The position numbers and the translations under genes were made by a program. From positions 1-34,148 of the forward strand of contig PXQY01000071.1 in NCBI GenBank assembly GCA_003021745.1: a stretch of DNA of 34,148 bases. The letters run 5' to 3'. This DNA comes from Halobacteriales archaeon QH_7_69_31. GTDB taxonomy: Archaea; Halobacteriota; Halobacteria; Halobacteriales; Haloarculaceae. Below the pieces are notes generated by a model. The model saw only the letters and a list, made by a program, of their open reading frames with translations. It did no database searches and had not been told where the DNA came from. Of this stretch, positions 22,896-30,592 are shown in pieces (position 1 is the first letter of the stretch; each line of letters opens with the position of its first letter).

Positions 22896-24173
22896 CTACG
22901 CGCCGAAGACGTCCCGCAGGTGCTCGTTCAGGAACAGGCCCTCGGGGTCCAGGTCGCGCCGCGCCTCGCGGAACGTCTCGAACTCCGGGTACAGCCCGGC
23001 GAACTCCGCGGCTGTCTTCGTGTGGTGTTTCCCCCAGTGCGGGCGGCCGTCGTAGCGGTCGAAGACGGCCTCGGCCTCCCGGACGAGCGTCTCCCACTCC
23101 CGACGGTGGTAAGCGTGGACGGCGATGAACGTCGAGTCGCGGCCGGTGGCGGGCGACAGCGGGATGTCGTCGCCGGCGACGTCGCGGAACTCGACGGGGA
23201 ACATGACGTCGTGGGACTCGACGACCGACCGGAGGTCGCGGAAGGCGGCAACGGCGTCATCGCGGGGGACGCCGTACTCCGTCTCGTTGAACCGAACGGC
23301 ACGCGTCGTGGGGAAGACGTCACGCGCCGGGCCGACCCGCTCGGAGTCGGAAAAGGTCGCCGCGACGGCGCGGTTCAGCGCCGGCGCTAGCGGTCGGGCC
23401 CGGGTTCCCGCCCGGCAGCACGCCTCCCAGACGAGGTTCTCGAGCCGCTCCTCGAGGCCGTCGATGCGGCCGGGAGCACCCTCGGCGTCCGTCTCATCGA
23501 GGGTCTTGACCAGCGCCGTGTCGGTGTGGGGGAACCACCAGAACTCGAAGTTCCGGCACTCGCGGTACGCCTCGAGGTCGGCCAGGACGGCTTCGACGTC
23601 GGCCGGGAACGTGCGCTCCCGGAGGCGGTAGTCCGGCACGACGTCGAGGGTGACGGTGCTGACCACGCCGAGGGTGCCGAGCGAGACCTGCGCGAGCGGG
23701 AACCGGTCGTCGTCGGTCTCGAGGTTAAGGACGTCGCCGTCGGCGGTGACCAGCCGCATCGCGGCCGCCTGGGTCGGCATGACGCCGAAGTCGGTGCCGG
23801 TGCCGTGTGTGCCCGTCGAGAGCGCGCCGGCGACGGTCTGGGCGTCGATGTCGCCCATGTTCTCGAGCATCAGCCCGTGGTCGGCGAGCGCGTCCGTCAG
23901 TGCCGACAGCGGCGTCCCGGCGCGGACGGTGACCCGGCCCGTCTCGGCGTCGACGTCGTCGAGTCCGGTGTACCGCTGCAGCGAGACGAACGTCTCGGCC
24001 GATCTGGCGACGGGCGGAAACGAGTGGCCCGCGCCGGCGACCCGGAGCGTGTCGTCCGCCCGCTCGACGACGTCCCTGAGCGTCGCCTCCGTCTCGGGGT
24101 AGTGGACGTGGGTCGGCCGGGCCCGGACGCTGCCCGACCAGTTCTCCCACACCCCGTCGGTCAGACGTAGCAT
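22896..24173 (-). CDS. FAD-linked lactone oxidase (D-arabinono-1,4-lactone oxidase family)
   Basis: The product is 425 residues. The N-terminal PCMH-type FAD domain has the motif LRVAGAGHSFPPVA, then ALSTGTHGTGTDFG and VSLGTLGVVSTVTL, all typical of aldonolactone oxidases. The C-terminal ALO domain has FWWFPHTD and the family signature PHWGKHH, ending LDPEGLFLNEHLRDVFG. These enzymes oxidise sugar lactones or alditols with oxygen or another acceptor. The start at 24173 overlaps the upstream PLP-protein gene by 13 bp, so the two are co-translated. The substrate is not determined by sequence. Confidence 0.9.
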   Translation of the reverse strand: MLRLTDGVWENWSGSVRARPTHVHYPETEATLRDVVERADDTLRVAGAGHSFPPVARSAETFVSLQRYTGLDDVDAETGRVTVRAGTPLSALTDALADHGLMLENMGDIDAQTVAGALSTGTHGTGTDFGVMPTQAAAMRLVTADGDVLNLETDDDRFPLAQVSLGTLGVVSTVTLDVVPDYRLRERTFPADVEAVLADLEAYRECRNFEFWWFPHTDTALVKTLDETDAEGAPGRIDGLEERLENLVWEACCRAGTRARPLAPALNRAVAATFSDSERVGPARDVFPTTRAVRFNETEYGVPRDDAVAAFRDLRSVVESHDVMFPVEFRDVAGDDIPLSPATGRDSTFIAVHAYHRREWETLVREAEAVFDRYDGRPHWGKHHTKTAAEFAGLYPEFETFREARRDLDPEGLFLNEHLRDVFGA

Positions 24174-25345
24174 TTCCCCTCCCCGCGGTAGGTCGGGTGG
24201 GTCTCGACGACTTCGTCGCCGTCGACGACGGCGAGTTCCTCGAAGAACCGGCAAAGTTCCCCAGCCTTCCCGTGGCGCATCACCACGGGGGCGCCTGGCG
24301 CGAGGTCGACCGGCCCCTCGTAGCGGACCGGCGTCTGGACCTCCCCGGCGCCCTCGGCGTCGAGCAACTGGGCGCCCTCGGGGAGCCACGGGACGGGCGT
24401 CTTGTCCGCACCGACCGGGCCGGAGGCGATGTAGCCGCCGCCGCGGCAGGTGTAGACGTCGTCGGCCGGCTCCCGCGTCACCTCGACGGCGTACCCCGCG
24501 GCGGGCTCGTACGCCACGTGGTCGTACCAGTCGAACTGCCGCGGGGCGTAGTAGGCCGACCCCGCCGTGACCTCGGTCACCGACGGGTCCGCGCGGGTGA
24601 ACTCAATGCTCCCGGTGCCGCCGCCGTTGACGAACGCGAGCCCGTACTCGTCGTCCAATGCCCCGGCGACGGCCTGCCGGCGCTCGCGGACGACGGCCTT
24701 CGACCGCGGCTTGAACCGCCGGATGGCGAAGTTCTCGACGGCGCTTTTCCCCGGGCTCCGGTCCGGCAACCCGGCGAGCTGGGCCTCATAGCCCATCAGT
24801 CCCGAGAGGTGGACCCCCGTCGTCGCGACGACGGTATCGGCGACGTCCAGCGCCTCGTTCGGGGTCCGGACCGGCGAGCGCCGGACGCCGAAGTGCACGC
24901 CGAGGTGCTCGGTTGAGCAGTCGAGGTCGATACAGAGCGGGACGTCTGCGCCGGCCTCGGCCGCCGCCGCGCCGGCGCGTTCGACGTGCTCGGCGGAGTC
25001 GACCATGAGGACGATGCGGTGGCCGTCGGCGACCGCCTCGGCGACGCGACGAAGTTCGGGCGTGTCCACCACGGGGTAGGCGACGAGCAGGTCCACGAAC
25101 CCCTGTTCGGCGAGGTCGACCGCCTCGTGGCCCGTGTAGCACATCAGGCCCTCGAACCCCGGCTCCGCGATCACCCGCTCCAGGACGGCCGTACACCGCA
25201 CGGACTTCGTCGCGACCCGGACCGGGGTCCCCTCGGCGCGGTCGGCGGTCGTGGCAACGTTGGCCTCGAAGGCCGCGCGGTCGAGGAACGCCGCCGGGAG
25301 GTCGCGGCCGTCCAGGGCCGCCCTGTAGGTGCCGTACTCATTCAT
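24161..25345 (-). CDS. PLP-dependent amino acid deaminase/aldolase (alanine racemase N-terminal fold)
   Basis: The product is 394 residues. An N-terminal alanine-racemase-like barrel carries the PLP lysine in RVATKSVRC, followed by GLMCYTGHEAVDLAEQGFVD and CIDLDCSTEHLGVHFGVRRS. The C-terminal D-serine dehydratase-like domain contains FVNGGGTGSIEFTRADPSVT and VMRHGKAGELCRFF. This is the D-threonine aldolase / D-serine deaminase-like group. In many actinobacteria relatives sit next to a lactone oxidase, as here, and the two genes overlap by 13 bp, pointing to a shared but undefined pathway. The ATG at 25345 fits the family N-terminus. Confidence 0.87.
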   Translation of the reverse strand: MNEYGTYRAALDGRDLPAAFLDRAAFEANVATTADRAEGTPVRVATKSVRCTAVLERVIAEPGFEGLMCYTGHEAVDLAEQGFVDLLVAYPVVDTPELRRVAEAVADGHRIVLMVDSAEHVERAGAAAAEAGADVPLCIDLDCSTEHLGVHFGVRRSPVRTPNEALDVADTVVATTGVHLSGLMGYEAQLAGLPDRSPGKSAVENFAIRRFKPRSKAVVRERRQAVAGALDDEYGLAFVNGGGTGSIEFTRADPSVTEVTAGSAYYAPRQFDWYDHVAYEPAAGYAVEVTREPADDVYTCRGGGYIASGPVGADKTPVPWLPEGAQLLDAEGAGEVQTPVRYEGPVDLAPGAPVVMRHGKAGELCRFFEELAVVDGDEVVETHPTYRGEGKCYV

Positions 25346-25414
25346 GCCCCTACCACGCACCGGCCCCCACGTGACGCTTCCGGCGTGGATGGTCGGCGCG
25401 TTGGTCGGGACGCA

Positions 25415-25432
25415 CGTTTTAGTACTGAAACG
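25415..25432. promoter_or_regulatory. Near-perfect 18-bp palindrome upstream of the PLP/oxidase operon
   Basis: CGTTTTAGTACTGAAACG pairs with its complement at 16 of 18 positions, around the core AGTACT. It is about 70 bp upstream of the start at 25345 and 115 bp upstream of the divergent TumE gene. It could be an operator or overlap a promoter element. Confidence 0.45.
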
Positions 25433-25545
25433 AATGAACTGCCTTCCGTGCCTGCCCTCCCACCGGGAGCGCCCGTTTGCGACGTCCGGGTGGCTACCGT
25501 TAGCCATTACCCTAACACTTTTGCTGCGGGAGGGCGTACGAACAC

Positions 25546-25866
25546 GTGACTCCGGGGGACGAGGTCACGGTCCTGCGCGATGAGATTGCGGCCTACGACG
25601 ACGGTACGGTCGCCAGAGTGCGCGTCCTGCGCGTGCCCTCCTCCCCGCGGTTCCAGGAGGGCCTCAAGTATGCCTTTCACTACGGCGAGGCGGGCGGTCG
25701 TCGCCCGATCATCCGGTTCGACAATCACCACGGCGATCAAGAACTCCACGTCGCCGGGACGACCTACGATATCGAGTTCCACGGGTTGGGACCGCTATTT
25801 CGGGCCTGGCGAGCTGCACTCCCTATCGACAAACGTCGAGTGTGGGAATCGGGGGTGAGCCAATGA
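25546..25866 (+). CDS. TumE-family toxin (DUF6516)
   Basis: A GTG start gives 106 residues. Blocks typical of TumE proteins are AAYDDGTVARVRVLRVP, GLKYAFHYGEAGG, IIRFDNHHGDQELHV and YDIEFHGLGPLFRAW. TumE is the toxin of type II TumE/TumA-type modules. It overlaps the following HTH gene by ATGA, the usual arrangement for a co-translated toxin-antitoxin pair. A T-rich box about 28 bp upstream suggests a leaderless start. Confidence 0.8.
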   Translation: MTPGDEVTVLRDEIAAYDDGTVARVRVLRVPSSPRFQEGLKYAFHYGEAGGRRPIIRFDNHHGDQELHVAGTTYDIEFHGLGPLFRAWRAALPIDKRRVWESGVSQ

Positions 25867-26258
25867 CGGTGACACTCGAAATACGACTCGGTCCGGCCGA
25901 CCACGACGACCTCGAGGCCGGACTCGATGCGCTCGACGCCGGCGGATCGATCGAGCCTCGGCCCGCCGTGCTGACCGTCGAGAGTCTCGAGACGCTCGGC
26001 CGGGTCTTCCGCCCGACGAACCTGGAGCTACTGGGTGCCATCCTGGATTACCAGCCCTCGAGCATCCGGGAACTCGCCCGGTCCGTGGACCGCCACCCGC
26101 CGGAGGTTCTCGACGACGTTCACGAACTGGCCGATTACGGGCTACTGGAACTCGAATCGGAGGGACGCGCCACGCGCCCGGTCGTGTGGTACGACGAACT
26201 CGACGTATCCATCCCGCTCGACGACGAGGGACCACGGAGGGACGTCGCGGCGCCGTGA
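25863..26258 (+). CDS. HTH partner of TumE (putative antitoxin/regulator)
   Basis: The product is 131 residues. The middle region is a winged helix: ETLGRVFRPTNLELLGAILD, QPSSIRELARSVDRHPPEVL, and a wing near GLLELESEGRATRPVVWYDE. The C-terminal PVVWYDELDVSIPL is a conserved ending of this haloarchaeal regulator group. It probably neutralises TumE and represses its own operon. The start overlaps the TumE stop (ATGA). Confidence 0.82.
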   Translation: MTVTLEIRLGPADHDDLEAGLDALDAGGSIEPRPAVLTVESLETLGRVFRPTNLELLGAILDYQPSSIRELARSVDRHPPEVLDDVHELADYGLLELESEGRATRPVVWYDELDVSIPLDDEGPRRDVAAP

Positions 26259-26364
26259 GGCGGGGTCGGGCGTCCCGGACCCGAGGCCCGGACATCCGCG
26301 CTGCCGGCTCCCCCGACACCGTTCCACCCGCAGGTTCAAGTACGAAAACGCGGCCAGACGGCCC

Positions 26365-27081
26365 ATGTCGACGCGGGTCATCGCCGGCGACTGCACCGTC
26401 ACCTACACGAGCGACGACGAGACGCAGACCCAACGCGGGCACGTCGTCGCGCTCTGCAAGCCGGACGACACCGTGCTCGTCCACGACGCCGCCGGCTACC
26501 GCCCGGCCGCCTGGCTCACCCGGCCGGCGGAGCTGACCGTCAACGAGGACCCGCTGTGGCTCGTCGCCGTCGATGGCGACGAATCGCTCCACGTCGAAGC
26601 CGAGGGCCCTGTCGCCCTCCGCGACCACAACACTACGGCCGCCGGCGTCCCGGTCGGGGACTGCCCCTGCGACGGCCGACTGGTCCGCTCGAGCGGCGCC
26701 GTCGCCTGTCTCGCGTGCGACGCGGACTACCCGCTACCGGGCGGCGCGACGGTGCTGGAGGCGGCCTGCGACGACTGTGGGCTCCCGCGGATCGGCGTCG
26801 AGCGCGGCGAACCGTTCGAGGTGTGTCTCGACTACGACTGCGAGTCGCTCCTGTCGGCCGTCCGGGACCGGTTCGATGGGGAGTGGAGTTGTCCCGCGTG
26901 CGACGGCGACCTGGAGATACTCCGGCGCGGCGGCCTCATCGCCGGCTGCGAGGGGTATCCGGACTGCGAGACCGGGTTCGCGATACCGGACGGCACCGTC
27001 GTCGCCGACTGCGACTGTGGCCTGCCCGTCTTCGAGACGTCGAGCGGCCGGCGGTGTCTGGACAGCACCTGCGAGGTATGA
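26365..27081 (+). CDS. NucS N-terminal-like domain fused to topoisomerase-type zinc ribbons
   Basis: The product is 238 residues. Residues 1-90 resemble the N-terminal DNA-binding/dimerisation part of archaeal endonuclease NucS (MSTRVIAGDCTVTYTSDDET, KPDDTVLVHDAAGYRPAAW). NucS's C-terminal nuclease domain is absent. Instead there are four cysteine clusters: CPCDG...CLAC, CDDCGLPRIG...CLDYDC, CPACDGDLEILRRGG...CEGYPDC and CDCGLPVF...CLDSTC, resembling the C4 zinc ribbons of topoisomerase I. It is probably a DNA-binding protein, without visible catalytic residues. The ATG is preceded by an AT-containing box (TTCAAGTACGAAAACG) at leaderless spacing. Confidence 0.75.
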   Translation: MSTRVIAGDCTVTYTSDDETQTQRGHVVALCKPDDTVLVHDAAGYRPAAWLTRPAELTVNEDPLWLVAVDGDESLHVEAEGPVALRDHNTTAAGVPVGDCPCDGRLVRSSGAVACLACDADYPLPGGATVLEAACDDCGLPRIGVERGEPFEVCLDYDCESLLSAVRDRFDGEWSCPACDGDLEILRRGGLIAGCEGYPDCETGFAIPDGTVVADCDCGLPVFETSSGRRCLDSTCEV

Positions 27082-27107
27082 GACGTGGGGGTCGTCCGCG
27101 GGGCTCG

Positions 27108-27428
27108 TCAGAACCCACGATCGCGGGTGACCTTCAGCGTGTAGTCGTCCTTCAGGAGGGCCTCGAGGGTGTTCCGGAGGCCGATGCCGACGAGCACGAG
27201 GCTCACCAGCCCGAACACCGCCACCATGACCAGTGGCATCCGCTGGCCGGCGGCAGGCGCCAGTGACGGCGCCGCGTCGTGGATGGCCCCCTCCAGCGCA
27301 GCCGGCAACGGCACGTTCTCAGCTGTCGCGCCCATGAAGACGTAGATCCCCGCGCCGGTCCCGAAGATCAGCAGGCCGCCGCAGGCCCCGTATATCCGTG
27401 CCGTGACCCCCTGGTACACCCGGCCCAT
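27108..27428 (-). CDS. Small two-helix membrane protein, unknown function
   Basis: The product is 106 residues with two hydrophobic segments, at about 12-32 (GACGGLLIFGTGAGIYVFMG) and 66-85 (VMVAVFGLVSLVLVGIGLRN), and a short charged C-terminus. An AT box (AATTAAG, minus strand) lies about 27 bp before the ATG at 27428. No family is recognised. It is divergent from endA. Confidence 0.7.
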   Translation of the reverse strand: MGRVYQGVTARIYGACGGLLIFGTGAGIYVFMGATAENVPLPAALEGAIHDAAPSLAPAAGQRMPLVMVAVFGLVSLVLVGIGLRNTLEALLKDDYTLKVTRDRGF

Positions 27429-27481
27429 GCCAGTGGTATCGGGCCACCGGGGCTTAATTGTCGGGCACGAGCGACCGCAGC

Positions 27482-27491
27482 GGCTATACGG
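27482..27491 (+). promoter_or_regulatory. Probable TATA box for endA
   Basis: GGCTATACGG is centred about 27 bp before the ATG at 27514. It points to that ATG, which is out of frame with the main endA reading frame, as the transcription and translation start. Confidence 0.45.
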
Positions 27492-27513
27492 CAGCGTCCG
27501 CCAGCCACATGTG

Positions 27514-27577
27514 ATGGAGGGTCACCAGCGCGGCGACGCCGTCGCGGTCGGCGGGAACGCCCGGTGTCGTCCTCTCC
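27514..27577 (+). other. Out-of-frame N-terminal segment of endA
   Basis: The ATG at 27514 opens MEGHQRGDAVAVGGNARCR, which looks like the usual N-terminus of haloarchaeal EndA (an M-x-G...GD-x-V-x-VGG-x-AR pattern). It is one frame away from the downstream VEAAHLLYRGDL. The dozen or so residues that normally join these two parts (an RGYG-containing loop) are missing. It is best read as a small deletion with frameshift, or a sequence error. Confidence 0.5.
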
Positions 27578-28528
27578 GTGGTGGAGGCCGCCCACCTGCT
27601 GTACCGCGGCGACCTCGACGCGGTCGACGGCCGTGACTTCGGCGCGTTCCTGGCTGCCAACCCCGACAGCGTCGTGCCGTTCCTCGTCTACGGGGACCTC
27701 CGCGAGCGCGGGTTCTACGTCACGCCGGCCGGCGAGGACCGGGTCGAGTCGCCCGGCGGCGTCGACTTCGTGGTGCATCCCCGCGGCGACGGGCCCTGGG
27801 ACGGGACCGTCGCCTACCGGATCAGGGTGGTCGACGAGCGCGGGGACGTCGCGCTGGCCGACCTCGGCGACGTCGTGCTCGCGGTCGTCGACGAGGAAAG
27901 CGAGATCACGTACCTCGAGACCGACCGCCGGGCGCCGACCGGCTCCACCGATGTGACGCTCTCCGAGCCCGCTGCCGGCGTGCTGCTGGACGACCGGGTG
28001 CTGTGTCCCGACCCGCCAGCGGCGCTGTACGAGCGCGGGTTCTACGGCCAGCGGATGGACGGCGCCGGCGGGACGCTCCAGCTGTCGCTATTGGAAGCGT
28101 CCTACCTCGCCGACTGCGGCGACCTCGTCGTCGACGGCGTGAGCGAGGAGCGACGCTCCGCGGCGGACTCGAGCGGCCGTGGGCCGGGCGCACACGCCGA
28201 CGAGGTCCGGTCCCGGGGTCGCGCGGTGGAGGGCGACCGGTTCGACCGCCGGCTCGCGGTCTACCGGCATCTCCGGCAGCGCGGCGTGGTCCCGAAGACC
28301 GGGTTCAAGTTCGGCGCCGACTTCCGGACGTACGCTGCGGTCGACCACGTCGAGGATCTCGGCCACTCGGAGCTTCTGGTCCGGGTGCTGCCGGCATCGA
28401 CGGCCCGCTCGCCCCGTGACGTTGCCCTCGACGTCCGCCTTGCTCACGGCGTCAGAAAGCGGATGGTGTTCGCGCTGGTCGATGGCGACGAGGTCGAGTG
28501 GGTGGCGGTTGGCCGTCTGACGCCCTGA
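27578..28528 (+). CDS. endA: tRNA-splicing endonuclease EndA (fused-dimer type), N-terminus disturbed
   Basis: From the GTG at 27578 there are 316 residues in two related halves, as in haloarchaeal EndA where two subunits are fused. VEAAHLLYRGDLDAV opens the first half; the second half holds the active site: Tyr252 in GADFRTYA, His263 in GHSELLV and Lys294 in GVRKRMVFAL. The 31-residue His-Lys spacing matches known archaeal enzymes. EndA cuts introns at bulge-helix-bulge motifs in pre-tRNA. trpS follows directly, a common haloarchaeal neighbour. The GTG start is used only because the normal N-terminus is out of frame upstream (27514); the intact protein would probably be about 30 residues longer. 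Confidence 0.87.
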   Translation: MVEAAHLLYRGDLDAVDGRDFGAFLAANPDSVVPFLVYGDLRERGFYVTPAGEDRVESPGGVDFVVHPRGDGPWDGTVAYRIRVVDERGDVALADLGDVVLAVVDEESEITYLETDRRAPTGSTDVTLSEPAAGVLLDDRVLCPDPPAALYERGFYGQRMDGAGGTLQLSLLEASYLADCGDLVVDGVSEERRSAADSSGRGPGAHADEVRSRGRAVEGDRFDRRLAVYRHLRQRGVVPKTGFKFGADFRTYAAVDHVEDLGHSELLVRVLPASTARSPRDVALDVRLAHGVRKRMVFALVDGDEVEWVAVGRLTP

Positions 28529-28583
28529 CGGTGACGGGGAACGAACGCTTTTTGCGTCTCACGGGTCGAGGTACCGCCATCCA

Positions 28584-30230
28584 ATGACCCGCGACACCGC
28601 CGGGGCTGACGATCGTCTGGGTCCGGACGGCGGGGACGACGGATTGCGGCCGGACGGCGGAGCAGACGCCACGGGCCCGGACGAGGTGGCGCTGGACCCG
28701 TGGGGCGCCTCGACCGTCGCCGACTACCGGTCGCTGTTCGAGGAGTTCGGCATCGCGGAATTCGACGACGTCCTCGGCGGGGTCCCGTCGCCGCACTACC
28801 TGATGCGCCGCGGGGTCATCTTCGGCCACCGCGACTACCGGCCCGTCGCCGAGGCGATGCGGCACGACGAGCCGTTCGCCGCGCTGTCGGGCTTCATGCC
28901 GACGGGCGACCCCCACATCGGGCACAAGCTGGTGTTCGACGAGCTGGTCTGGCACCAGCGACGGGGCGGCGACGTCTACGGGCTCATCGCCGATCTGGAG
29001 GCCCACGCCGCCCGCGGGCTCCCCTGGGACGAGATCGACGCCCACGCCGAGAGCTACCTGCTCTCGCTCGTCGCGCTCGGGTTCGACCTCGAGGCGGGCG
29101 AGGTCTACCGGCAGTCGACGAACGAGGCGGTCCAGGACCTCGCCTTCGAGCTGGGGACGAAGGCGAACGTCTCGGAGCTGGGCGCCATCTACGACTTCGA
29201 CGGCGAGACGGAGGTCGCCCACATGCAGTCGGTCCTCACCCAGATGGCCGACATCCTCTACCCGCAGCTGGACGAGCCGAAGCCGACGGTGATCCCCGTC
29301 GGACCGGACCAGGACCCCCACGTCCGGCTCGCGCGGGACCTGGCCGGCCGGATGCGGTACTTCAAGGTCACCGAGGCGTACGCGAGCTTCGAACTGGAGC
29401 CCGACGAGCGGGCGGTCGTCGCCCGCGCCTACGAGGCACTGGCGGACGCGGATGACGGTGCGTCTGGCGACGACGCCGACGACGGCGACGACGCCGACCA
29501 CGCCGACGACGACGCCGAGGACGGCATCGTCCGGTGTGTCGAAGCCGCGGAGTGGCTCGAAGCGGAGTCGCCCGACATGCCCGGGCTGTGGGACGCCGTC
29601 GAGAAGCTGCGGGCCGGCGGGACGGAGCCGCTCCGGCCGCGCGTCCGGTTCATGGCCCGGAACGCGACCGACGAGGCGTTCGAGGCGCTGATCTCCGCGG
29701 TCGACGGCGAGAAGCGGGTCTACGAGGGCCACGTCGACGCCTTCGAGCTCGACCGTGCGGCCGCCGAGGAGCTGGCCCGCGAGGTCGAGGTGGCGACCGG
29801 CGGCTACGGGTTCCGCCCGCCGTCGTCGATCTACAACCGGTTCATGACCGGGCTGACGGGCGGGAAGATGTCGTCGTCGGTCCCGGCGTCGCACATCTCA
29901 CTGCTCGACGACCCCGAGGCGGGCTACGAGAAGGTGACCGCCGCGACGACCGGCGGCCGGGAGACCGCCGAGAAGCAGCGCGAACTCGGCGGCGAGCCCG
30001 ACGACTGTCCGGTGTACGAGCTGTACGCCTACCTCCTGGCGGCGGACGACGACGACTTCGCCGCCCGCGTATACGAGGAGTGTGCCACGGGCGAGCGGCT
30101 CTGCGGCGACTGCAAGGAGCAGGCCGCCGAGCTGATGGCGGCGTTCCTCGAAGACCACCAGGAGAAGCGCGAGGAGGCCCGCGAGGTGGTCGCCGACGCG
30201 GACGTCACCCTGGAGAGCGACCGCCGATGA
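28584..30230 (+). CDS. trpS: Tryptophanyl-tRNA synthetase
   Basis: The product is 548 residues, a class I synthetase of the archaeal/eukaryotic type. HIGH is GDPHIGH at 108-114 within LSGFMPTGDPHIGHKLVFDE; GPDQDPHVRLARDLAGRM is a typical TrpRS block; the KMSKS loop is GGKMSSSVP. The first 35 residues are a poorly conserved acidic extension. Residues about 287-314 form an acidic Asp/Ala insert (GDDADDGDDADHADDDAEDG). The C-terminal CGDCKEQAAELMAAFLEDHQ is conserved. It charges tRNA-Trp; in haloarchaea the precursor of this tRNA has an intron processed by EndA, encoded immediately upstream. Confidence 0.95.
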   Translation: MTRDTAGADDRLGPDGGDDGLRPDGGADATGPDEVALDPWGASTVADYRSLFEEFGIAEFDDVLGGVPSPHYLMRRGVIFGHRDYRPVAEAMRHDEPFAALSGFMPTGDPHIGHKLVFDELVWHQRRGGDVYGLIADLEAHAARGLPWDEIDAHAESYLLSLVALGFDLEAGEVYRQSTNEAVQDLAFELGTKANVSELGAIYDFDGETEVAHMQSVLTQMADILYPQLDEPKPTVIPVGPDQDPHVRLARDLAGRMRYFKVTEAYASFELEPDERAVVARAYEALADADDGASGDDADDGDDADHADDDAEDGIVRCVEAAEWLEAESPDMPGLWDAVEKLRAGGTEPLRPRVRFMARNATDEAFEALISAVDGEKRVYEGHVDAFELDRAAAEELAREVEVATGGYGFRPPSSIYNRFMTGLTGGKMSSSVPASHISLLDDPEAGYEKVTAATTGGRETAEKQRELGGEPDDCPVYELYAYLLAADDDDFAARVYEECATGERLCGDCKEQAAELMAAFLEDHQEKREEAREVVADADVTLESDRR

Positions 30231-30272
30231 CCCGCGCCGGCTCCAGCGGCCGCTGTCGACCGCCGGGGGACG

Positions 30273-30536
30273 ATGGCTGACACCGAGCGCTGCTGGCTGG
30301 TCGAGCGCACCTACACCGACCGCGACCTCGTCGTCGTGGTGTACGCGACGCCGGACGGCGAGCGGCACATCCGGAAGGAGCTGGCCGGCTCGATGCTCGA
30401 ACGAACCACGGTGACCGCCGCCATCGAGGCCGAGCCCGACGACCTGGAGCCGGTCACCGACCCCGAGACGCGGGAGCGGTACGCCATGGAGGCCGAGCGG
30501 GTCCGCGAGGCCCACGACCCGAATGGGCCGGTCTAG
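30273..30536 (+). CDS. Small conserved haloarchaeal protein, unknown function
   Basis: The product is 87 residues with an opening beta pattern, CWLVERTYTDRDLVVVVYAT, PDGERHIRKELAGSML, and an acidic C-terminus. There are no catalytic or metal motifs. It starts 42 bp after trpS on the same strand, so it is probably co-transcribed. A 17-codon ORF starting in the trpS stop (ATGA at 30227) ends inside its first codons, which may help ribosomes pass on. I do not recognise a characterised family. Confidence 0.7.
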   Translation: MADTERCWLVERTYTDRDLVVVVYATPDGERHIRKELAGSMLERTTVTAAIEAEPDDLEPVTDPETRERYAMEAERVREAHDPNGPV

Positions 30537-30560
30537 CACACCGCGGAGAAGTCTCAAGGC

Positions 30561-30566
30561 CTATAG
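30561..30566 (+). promoter_or_regulatory. Probable TATA box for the ABC exporter operon
   Basis: CTATAG lies about 30 bp before the ATG at 30593. Confidence 0.45.
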
Positions 30567-30592
30567 TCCGTCAGTCTGAACCCCGATCCGAC

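Noticed and set aside
30227-30280. 17-codon ORF starting in the trpS stop codon
   Set aside because: Compatible with chance; mentioned as a possible coupling device but not listed as a gene.
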